A stretch of 64,000 nucleotides of DNA from CAVSWT01 sp963746735 (lineage in GTDB: Bacteria > Bacteroidota > Ignavibacteria > Ignavibacteriales > Ignavibacteriaceae), in the NCBI GenBank assembly GCA_963746735.1, contig CAVVCO010000008.1, positions 1 through 64,000 on the forward strand. Direction: 5' to 3'. The notes beneath the pieces are model-generated. The model was not told the origin of the DNA, made no database searches, and saw nothing but the letters and a program-made list of their open reading frames with translations. This document shows positions 1 to 6,157 of this stretch, in pieces. A program made the position numbers and the translations under genes. The stretch's first letter is position 1. The number at the start of each line of letters is the position of its first letter.

Positions 1-96
1 ATAACATTCCAATTAGTATACAATTACTGCATTTTAATTAATAATTAAATCACTATTCATGTAGTAAATAACATGAAAAAATTAGAAACATAATTC

Positions 97-855
97 ATGA
101 AGGCAAAAACTAAAAATATAATTACCTTTTCCTTAATTGGAGTTTCAGCTTTCATGTTTACAGATATAATCCATGAAGTAATAGGACATAGTGGTACGAG
201 TTTAATGCTTGGTAATAAAATCACTCTTTTAACTTCCGTCTATTTTAGAAGTGTCCCTGGTAATTTTATAATTGATCTTGGCGGACCATTATCTAATTTA
301 CTCTTTGGCATTTTGATATTTTATATTTTAAAGCGAAGAAAAGATTTATCTGTTCTATACAGATTTTTATTTTTACTTACAATGTCTTACAATTTTTATT
401 GGTTTTCTGGAACGATATTGCAATCAAGTTTTAGCAAAATGGGCGATTGGACTTATACGATGAACCAATTAAATATTGGAATGTTTGGGAAAGCACTTTT
501 GATACTTGTCAGCATAACGGCTTATTATTTTTCTATCAAACTAATCAAAGCACAATTTATTAAAATCAATTTATATTTTACAAAATTTCCACTAAGACAA
601 TCTATTTATTATTCATACTTTGCTGCTGTAATAGCAGCAGTGATTGCCGGGTTACTTTTTGCACCTGCCAGGGCAACTGCTGCACGAGAAGGAGCACTTG
701 AAATGATAGCATCACTTCCAATTTTATTTATAGTTTCCAGAGATGGAATAAAAGTTGAAACTTACGAAACTAAATCGAGGCTTAGTTTTAATATAATTAT
801 CTTTATTCTGTTTATTGTTTTTTGTTTGACTCTTGGACAAGGCTTTATCTTATGA
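97..855 (+). CDS. Polytopic membrane protein with HExxxH motif, possibly M50-like
   Basis: A 252-residue protein with several hydrophobic segments. Near the first membrane segment is H26-E27-V-I-G-H31, a zinc-ligand-like HExxxH spacing rather than the HExxH of site-2 proteases. A later DLGGPLSNLLFG stretch resembles the GGPxxN helix motif of M50 proteases. I infer a distant M50-like or other zinc-binding membrane protein, but the extra residue between the histidines means protease activity should not be assumed. A positively charged K-R-R-K loop follows the second hydrophobic segment. It is the first complete gene in the window and is followed by 308 bases that hold a repeat shared with the 1996-2621 gap. 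Function is not recognised with confidence. Confidence 0.6.
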   Translation: MKAKTKNIITFSLIGVSAFMFTDIIHEVIGHSGTSLMLGNKITLLTSVYFRSVPGNFIIDLGGPLSNLLFGILIFYILKRRKDLSVLYRFLFLLTMSYNFYWFSGTILQSSFSKMGDWTYTMNQLNIGMFGKALLILVSITAYYFSIKLIKAQFIKINLYFTKFPLRQSIYYSYFAAVIAAVIAGLLFAPARATAAREGALEMIASLPILFIVSRDGIKVETYETKSRLSFNIIIFILFIVFCLTLGQGFIL

Positions 856-1163
856 AAAGGGACAATAAGTTATGTCTATTTTAAAGAGAGTGTTCTAACC
901 TATGGCTCAAGCGACAGCGATTTCTATCTTGGCATTTTATAAATTTTTAAGTTTGTCATTCTGTACTAAGTTTCTTGCCTGCCTACCAGCAGGTAGGTTC
1001 AAAGTAGTTATGCTATGTCCGCCGCCGCGGATTAATTATAAAAATTATTAATCAATTCAGAATTGTTATTGCTACCTGCAATAAAATTCGATCGAGTAGG
1101 TAAATTAGGCTGCGGGTTAGCCGCAACACCGTTATATAGCAAGTAATTCAAAGAGAGAAATAA
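856..1163. other. Intergenic gap with palindromes and a dispersed repeat
   Basis: No credible gene. It holds a short palindromic stretch around 978-1000 (CCTGCC...GGTAGG type) and then the ~130-bp repeat copy listed separately (1007-1140), which ends 24 bases before the next start codon. Near 893-915 is a TCTAAC...GCTCAAGCGAC stretch that resembles the left end of an integron attC site, but I found no matching complement at the right end. Confidence 0.5.
1007..1140 (+). repeat. Intergenic repeat, copy 1
   Basis: About 130 bases shared with copy 2 at 2159-2288. Both begin GTTATGyTATrTCCGCCGC, continue with an almost identical AT-rich near-palindrome (ATTAATTATAAAAATTATTAAT core) and CTACCT, and end with a TTAGCCGCAA block. 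The 5' 75 bases are nearly identical and the 3' part is more diverged. It lies just upstream of the 1164-1995 gene pair. Similar copies flank both sides of that pair, which resembles a cassette or a mobile non-coding element. Confidence 0.75.
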
Positions 1164-1391
1164 ATGAACAAAATATTTTTGCCTTCATCAATCGGTTTAA
1201 TATTAGCAGCTATTATTACATCATTTGTAACCTGGAAAATTGAAAATATTTGGATTCCAATTACAGCAATATTTTTGGCTTTAAGTGCAATAGTGTTTTC
1301 CTTTAAGCTAACAATTAACTCACTAGAAAAACGATTAAATATGCTGGAAGAAAAACTTATTCAACAAATGAAAGTAAAGACAGCCAAATAG
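1164..1391 (+). CDS. Small membrane protein with C-terminal coiled coil
   Basis: A 75-residue protein. Two hydrophobic helices (about residues 7-25 and 30-47) are followed by a charged amphipathic tail (NSLEKRLNMLEEKLIQQMK) with heptad-like leucines, typical of a short coiled coil. A GAGAG purine stretch precedes the ATG. It stops 7 bases before the next gene and is probably co-transcribed with it. No family recognised; the membrane hairpin plus coiled coil suggests a small anchoring or oligomerising protein. Confidence 0.6.
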   Translation: MNKIFLPSSIGLILAAIITSFVTWKIENIWIPITAIFLALSAIVFSFKLTINSLEKRLNMLEEKLIQQMKVKTAK

Positions 1392-1398
1392 ATTAAAT

Positions 1399-1995
1399 AT
1401 GTTAAATCAAAATTTTGTAATCGTTGGAACAATTATCGGTGCAATAGGTGTGTTAGCCTATCTAGTAGACACCGTTAAGGGAAAGGTGAAACCAAACAGA
1501 GTATCATTCCTGCTTTGGTCTATTGCTCCACTCATAGCGTTTGCGGCACAAATAAATCAAGGTGTCGGCTTAGAATCTTTAATGACTTTTAGTACCGGCT
1601 TCCTGCCCCTAACAGTATTTATTGCATCCTTTGTTAATAAAAAAGCAGAATGGAAACTAACAAAGTTTGATTTATTTTGCGGCGTGTTGTCTATTGCGGG
1701 TTTAATACTTTGGCTGATTACTAAAGTAGGAAATTTAGCAATAGCATTTAGTATACTTGCTGACGGACTAGCGGCACTTCCTACAATAACTAAGGCTTAC
1801 AAATATCCCGGCACTGAAATAGCATGGCCGTGGATAGCTACTTCATTTGGCGTAATACTCACACTATTAACCCTTGACACGTTAACATTTGCTAATTCAG
1901 GATTTATTATTTATATCCTAATCGTCAATACCATTATTTTTAGTTTAGTACAGTTCAGAATTGGAGAAAAATTAGCTGGTAAAAGTATTCAATAG
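1399..1995 (+). CDS. Seven-helix-like membrane protein, possible PQ-loop repeat
   Basis: A 198-residue, almost entirely hydrophobic protein with about seven membrane segments. Two similar units can be seen: KPNRVSFLLWSIAPLIAF in the first half and GTEIAWPWIATSFGVIL in the second, each with a conserved proline/tryptophan turn entering a helix. This is reminiscent of PQ-loop/SWEET-type tandem repeats, but that is an inference and no substrate can be proposed. It forms a two-gene unit with the 75-residue membrane protein upstream and lies between two copies of the ~130-bp repeat. Confidence 0.6.
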   Translation: MLNQNFVIVGTIIGAIGVLAYLVDTVKGKVKPNRVSFLLWSIAPLIAFAAQINQGVGLESLMTFSTGFLPLTVFIASFVNKKAEWKLTKFDLFCGVLSIAGLILWLITKVGNLAIAFSILADGLAALPTITKAYKYPGTEIAWPWIATSFGVILTLLTLDTLTFANSGFIIYILIVNTIIFSLVQFRIGEKLAGKSIQ

Positions 1996-2621
1996 CTAAC
2001 CATTTTTTATTACAGCTATGCAAACAAACTGATTTACAAAAGTCAGCAATCTTAGAACATATTCTTTATACTAAATGGAATGAATAAATCGCAGATGACC
2101 AATAAATCAAGCGGACGCCGTTTTCGAATTCGGAAATTTTCAAATTTTAATAAAGGTTGTTATGTTATATCCGCCGCGGCGGATTAATTATAAAAATTAT
2201 TAATCAATTCGGCATTGTTATTCCTACCTATAATAAAGTTTTGTTAAGTAAACCGGTCTGTGCCTTAGCCGCAAAGGTATAAGCTATACAAATATTTTAG
2301 ATTATAATAAAAATATTGTAGTTTGATGAAATCAAAATGAAAAAGATTTTTTAAAATATATTGATCCGATGCGCTATTCGTGATAATCTAAAGATATCTT
2401 GTTATACGTATTAGGTTTATTATTTTGTAAGCAATTTAACGATAGTATATATCTTGAAATAGTATGACTAAGAAACAAACATGGTGTGTTCATTTATATT
2501 TAGTAGTATTACAATTATTTTGATGGGTTTTAAAATGTATATTTGGAATAATTATAAATCACTTGAATAAGCGTGCAAAATTTTAAGAATATTATTTATA
2601 ATGGATTATTTATATTGAAAT
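1996..2621. other. Long intergenic gap (626 bases)
   Basis: No gene was found on either strand. The first half holds the second copy of the ~130-bp repeat (2159-2288). The remainder (about 2290-2620) is very AT-rich with no clear hairpin or ORF and probably carries the promoter of the AraC-family gene. Confidence 0.5.
2159..2288 (+). repeat. Intergenic repeat, copy 2
   Basis: Second copy of the element at 1007-1140, in the same orientation. It starts with GTTATGTTATATCCGCCGC and a perfect CCGCCGCGGCGG palindrome, continues through the same AT-rich near-palindrome, and ends in CTTAGCCGCAAAGG. The two copies enclose the 1164-1995 gene pair. Confidence 0.75.
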
Positions 2622-3512
2622 ATGAAAAAACTGGAAATAAGAGATAACGTATTACAATTACCTGAAGAAATTTCTACAAACACTGATAAAAATTCTGATG
2701 AAATAATTATTTATAACTACACAGCAACGAAAGATTTTTTTAAGGGCCGATGCATTCTAAATAAAAACGCTTTTAGCTTAGTATTATCAGGGCAAAAAAC
2801 AATGCAGTTTACAGAAAAAAAAGTCTTTGTAAATGATAATGAAATACATCTGCTTTCTGCCGGAAATTGCATTGCTTCTATTGATTTATCAAAACAAAAA
2901 GAGTTTAAGAGTATATTAATGTTTTTTGATGAGAGCGTACTTACTTCTTTCCAGGTAAAATACGACAAGTTGATTAATCGACTAAAGTCTAAATTTAAAG
3001 CTAATATAGAACAATATATTTCATTCCAAAAAGATGAGTTTATAAATAATTTTATTACTTCTTTGATTTTTATGTTGAAGAGAGATCTTTCAAAGTCTAT
3101 GAAACAAATAAAGTTTGAAGAATTAATGCTATATCTTTTAGAAAAACATCCAAAGGAAATTTTATCGTTTATGACTACTATGAAAGTAGGTTTTGATGAT
3201 ATTGAATTTAAGAAAATTATTGAAACAAATATCACCAGCAATCTTACTTTATCTGATTTCGCTTTTTTGTGCAGCATCAGCTTGTCAACATTTAAAAGAA
3301 GATTTACTAAAATATACGGAACTGCCCCGCAGAAATGGATGCTTAAACGAAGAATGGAAATTGCAGCAGACTTACTAAAAAACCGCAAAGTAAAACCAGG
3401 AGAAGTTTTTTATCAAGTTGGTTATGAAAATCATTCCAGCTTTTCCCAATCATTTAAACAATCATTCGGAATAAGTCCCAAAGATTTTCAAGCAAAAAAT
3501 TTGAGCTTCTAA
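2622..3512 (+). CDS. AraC-family transcriptional regulator
   Basis: A 296-residue DNA-binding regulator. The C-terminal ~100 residues form the double helix-turn-helix of AraC/XylS proteins: LTLSDFAFLCSISLSTFKRR is the first recognition unit, and EVFYQVGYENHSSFSQSF followed by FGISPKDF is the hallmark second unit. The N-terminal ~180 residues look like a cupin-type sensor domain (ExsA-like), but I see no ligand motif. It is followed 84 bases later, on the same strand, by a SnoaL-like protein, which is a plausible target. A long antisense ORF overlaps it and is a shadow. Confidence 0.9.
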   Translation: MKKLEIRDNVLQLPEEISTNTDKNSDEIIIYNYTATKDFFKGRCILNKNAFSLVLSGQKTMQFTEKKVFVNDNEIHLLSAGNCIASIDLSKQKEFKSILMFFDESVLTSFQVKYDKLINRLKSKFKANIEQYISFQKDEFINNFITSLIFMLKRDLSKSMKQIKFEELMLYLLEKHPKEILSFMTTMKVGFDDIEFKKIIETNITSNLTLSDFAFLCSISLSTFKRRFTKIYGTAPQKWMLKRRMEIAADLLKNRKVKPGEVFYQVGYENHSSFSQSFKQSFGISPKDFQAKNLSF

Positions 3513-3596
3513 AAACAATCTTTGAACCAATAGCCCTAATCAAATAAAACTGATGATATTATTTTTCGTCCTCAACTAAAACAAAATGAGGAACAA

Positions 3597-4013
3597 ATGA
3601 AAAATATACTTGAACAAAACAAAGAAATCGTTAGAAGGTTTAATAAAGAGTACATTGAACAAGGTAACATAAATACTTTTGAAGAATTGCTTGCTGATGA
3701 TGTAATTAATCATTCTGCCCCCGCCGGCATGCCAGCAGGTAAAGAAAGTTTTTCAAATTTTTTAAATGGTATTTTAAGAACAGGCTTTCCGGATTTGAAA
3801 GTTGAAATTCTTGAACAAGTTGCAGAAGGAGATTTAGTAACCACTAGAAAGAAAATTACAGCGACTCATTCCGGAGAAATTTTTGGCATTCCGCCAAGTA
3901 ATAAAAAAGTGGAAATCAATATAATTGATATTATTAAATTGAGAGATGGCAAATATAATGAACACTGGGGCCAAAGTAATTTTGCAGATGTGATTGCTGA
4001 AATATCAAAGTAA
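3597..4013 (+). CDS. SnoaL-like ester cyclase family protein
   Basis: A 138-residue cone-shaped alpha+beta-barrel protein of the SnoaL/ester cyclase family. Diagnostic features are an N-terminal helix with IVRRFNKEYIEQGN, the DVINHSAPAG loop, a central FPDLKVEI strand, and C-terminal KVEINIIDIIKLRDGKYNEHWGQ. Members range from polyketide cyclases to uncharacterised small-molecule binding proteins, so substrate is unknown. Pairing with the AraC gene upstream suggests inducible expression. An AATGAGGAACAA ribosome-binding region precedes the ATG. Confidence 0.85.
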   Translation: MKNILEQNKEIVRRFNKEYIEQGNINTFEELLADDVINHSAPAGMPAGKESFSNFLNGILRTGFPDLKVEILEQVAEGDLVTTRKKITATHSGEIFGIPPSNKKVEINIIDIIKLRDGKYNEHWGQSNFADVIAEISK

Positions 4014-4052
4014 TAAAATCATATAATTTTTATTATCAATCTTTCGACATTT

Positions 4053-4088
4053 CATAAACCCAATTTCTTCAGAGAAATTGGGTTTATG
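4053..4088. repeat. Dispersed 16-bp-stem palindrome, copy 1
   Basis: A perfect inverted repeat: stem CATAAACCCAATTTCT, four-base loop, and its exact complement. It sits between convergent genes (SnoaL-like and OsmC). No T-run follows, so it is not a classic intrinsic terminator. Related copies occur near 18841, 57184 and 58044, making it a REP-like intergenic element that may still work as a bidirectional transcript end. Confidence 0.85.
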
Positions 4089-4139
4089 AGCATTATAACA
4101 ACTAACGCTGAATTTGTTAAACATAATTGCAGTAGTTAT

Positions 4140-4568
4140 TTATTCTTCTTCAATTATTTTGTAAGTATGAGAAATCTTCACAGCTTTTTCCAACATTTTT
4201 GTAACTCCGCAGTATTTTGTCTGTGAAAGCTCGATTGCTCTTTCAACATCATTAACCTTAATGTCTTTTCCATAAAAAACATATTCAATATTTATTGATG
4301 TAAAAACTTTAGGGTGTTCATCTGAAACATCAGCTTTTATGTTCACTTCATAATTTTGAAGATTAACTCTTTTTTTATTTAATATATTTATAACATCGCT
4401 GCTGGTGCATCCCGCTAATCCCATTAAAACTAATTCTTTTGGGCTTGACCCTGCACTGCTTCCGCCAAACTCTGGTGAGCCGTCCATCATTACCCAATGA
4501 TTAGTATCTGATTTTGCTGCGAAAGTTATTCCTTTTAATTGTTTTAAATAAGCTGTTTTAGTTGCCAT
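4140..4568 (-). CDS. OsmC family protein
   Basis: A 142-residue OsmC/Ohr-superfamily protein, presumably a cytoplasmic thiol-dependent peroxidase or related enzyme. Both family cysteines are present: AGCTSSDVI after the central helix and KYCGVTKML near the C-terminus. The N-terminal GGSSAGSSPKELVLMGLAGC stretch is typical of the YhfA-like subgroup rather than Ohr. It lies 68 bases downstream of the NAD-type glutamate dehydrogenase on the same strand and could be the last gene of that transcript. Confidence 0.9.
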   Translation of the reverse strand: MATKTAYLKQLKGITFAAKSDTNHWVMMDGSPEFGGSSAGSSPKELVLMGLAGCTSSDVINILNKKRVNLQNYEVNIKADVSDEHPKVFTSINIEYVFYGKDIKVNDVERAIELSQTKYCGVTKMLEKAVKISHTYKIIEEE

Positions 4569-4636
4569 AGTTTTTCCTAATTTTTTAGAAGTAAGATGAA
4601 TAAAATTTAAAAAGATTCCTTAAAAATAAATTTTTG

Positions 4637-5884
4637 TTAAACCCAACCGCGAAGCTTACATGCTTCTGCAACTCTTGCTACACCAACTATCATTGCTCCT
4701 AATCTTGGATGAACATTTTTTTCTTTAACTGCATCGTAAACTGTATGGTATGCTTTAGTCAATTTTTCATCCAGTCTTTTATGAATTGTACTTTCATCCC
4801 AAAAGAATGAGTATTTATCCTGCACCATTTCAAAATATGAAACCGTAACACCGCCGGCACTGGCAAGAATATCGGGAATAACATGAATGCCCTTCTTACT
4901 TAAAATTAAATCTGCTTCAGGTGTTGTCGGTCCGTTTGCCAGCTCGCAAACAATCTTTGCTTTAATCTTAGACGCGTTATCTGCTGAGATTGCATTTTCC
5001 AAAGCCGCAGGGTACAAGATATTGACATCTAGTTCGAGCAATTCTTCATGCTTAATTTTTTTTGCTCCGGGAAAATCCAGAACCGTTCCCGTTTTTAATT
5101 TATGAGTTACTAATTCTTTTGAATCAAATCCATCGGGATTGAAAATAGCCCCGCGCGAATCACTAACTGCAACTAATTTCCCGCCGTTCAAGATTTCATG
5201 ATGAAGCAGAGCAGCTCTCTGCCCGGCATTACCAAATCCTTGAATTGCAAATTTTCCTGTCGGATCAACCCCTAAAGCTTTGCATGCTTCTCGAACCGTA
5301 ATTACACCGCCGCGAGCAGTTGCATCACGCCGGCCTTCGGTTCCGCCAACTTGGGTTGGTTTATCTGTCATCACCCCCGGTTGATGGCTGTTCATTATGG
5401 TTTCATATTCATCCATCATCCACGCCATTGTTTGGGGATTGGTATAAACATCCGGGGCAGGAATATCTTTATCAACACCTATAAAAGGAGCAATTGCACG
5501 TATATATTCTCTGGATAAATTTTCAAGCTCGCGTTCCGACATTTTTTTGGGGTCGCATTTTACCCCGCCTTTACTGCCTCCCAATGGAATATCGACAACT
5601 GCTGTTTTCCAGGTCATCCAGCTAGATAAGGCTCTTATAGTATCGACAGTTTCTTCAGGATGAAATCTTATTCCGCCTTTAGCCGGCCCTCTGCTGTAAT
5701 TGTATTGTATTCTATGTGCGTGAAAAATTTTTACTTTGCCGTTATCCATCTTTACATGCAAAGAAAAATTAATTTCTCTTTGGGGCCATGCTAATAAGTC
5801 TACCGTAGCCTCATCAAGATTAAGTAATTTAGCAGCTTCTAGAATTTGCTGCTGTGCAACTTTGAAAGAATTATAAGATTCCAT
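4637..5884 (-). CDS. Glutamate dehydrogenase, short hexameric (RocG/GudB-like) type
   Basis: A 415-residue Glu/Leu/Phe/Val dehydrogenase catalysing reversible oxidative deamination of glutamate to 2-oxoglutarate and ammonia. The catalytic lysine lies in GGSKGG (residues 102-107), and PAPDVYT carries the conserved aspartate. The Rossmann domain starts at GFGNAG (216-221), with SDS at 241-243 at the end of the second strand. Length and motifs match catabolic RocG/GudB-type enzymes rather than the ~450-residue GdhA type. It is the third and most divergent glutamate dehydrogenase of this cluster and lies 11 bases after a small zinc-ribbon gene, so the two are probably cotranscribed. Coenzyme preference is inferred, not shown. 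Confidence 0.93.
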   Translation of the reverse strand: MESYNSFKVAQQQILEAAKLLNLDEATVDLLAWPQREINFSLHVKMDNGKVKIFHAHRIQYNYSRGPAKGGIRFHPEETVDTIRALSSWMTWKTAVVDIPLGGSKGGVKCDPKKMSERELENLSREYIRAIAPFIGVDKDIPAPDVYTNPQTMAWMMDEYETIMNSHQPGVMTDKPTQVGGTEGRRDATARGGVITVREACKALGVDPTGKFAIQGFGNAGQRAALLHHEILNGGKLVAVSDSRGAIFNPDGFDSKELVTHKLKTGTVLDFPGAKKIKHEELLELDVNILYPAALENAISADNASKIKAKIVCELANGPTTPEADLILSKKGIHVIPDILASAGGVTVSYFEMVQDKYSFFWDESTIHKRLDEKLTKAYHTVYDAVKEKNVHPRLGAMIVGVARVAEACKLRGWV

Positions 5885-5895
5885 TTTTAAATTCC

Positions 5896-6105
5896 TTAGG
5901 ATTTAGAATTATTTTCTTTTTTATCCTCTGTGTTTTTATCTTCTTCAAAAACATCAAGTATTATTCTGTACCAGCAATTCTTACATGTTAATACTCTATC
6001 TACACTTAGTAAAACTTGCTGCCACGGACTTAGCTTATGACCGCAATGCGGGCATGAATCAATTATTTCTTTATTTTGTTCTGGATTTTTATTCTGCATA
6101 GACAT
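5896..6105 (-). CDS. Small zinc-ribbon protein
   Basis: A 69-residue protein with two CxxC knuckles, CPHCGH (about residues 18-23) and CKNCW (about 41-45), separated by ~18 residues, so probably one zinc ribbon. The tail is charged and disordered-looking. It sits between a receiver/ATP-grasp gene (52 bases upstream) and glutamate dehydrogenase (11 bases downstream), all on the minus strand. No named family recognised; a small regulatory or adaptor role in this operon is only a guess. Confidence 0.7.
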   Translation of the reverse strand: MSMQNKNPEQNKEIIDSCPHCGHKLSPWQQVLLSVDRVLTCKNCWYRIILDVFEEDKNTEDKKENNSKS

Positions 6106-6157
6106 TTTAAGTTCCCCTTATTTTTAAAGGGTTAAAAATTTTAATTAGAACAATGGC

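Noticed and set aside
893..1140. Integron attC site upstream of 1164
   Set aside because: TCTAAC..GCTCAAGCGAC and the right end GTTATATAGC look alike to attC ends, but the two ends are not complementary, and there is no integrase gene in view. Kept only as a low-weight idea under the repeat finding.
2717..3388. 223-codon ORF antisense to the AraC gene
   Set aside because: It lies wholly inside a recognisable AraC gene, has low-complexity composition (Leu/Phe/Ser/Asn) and no domain.
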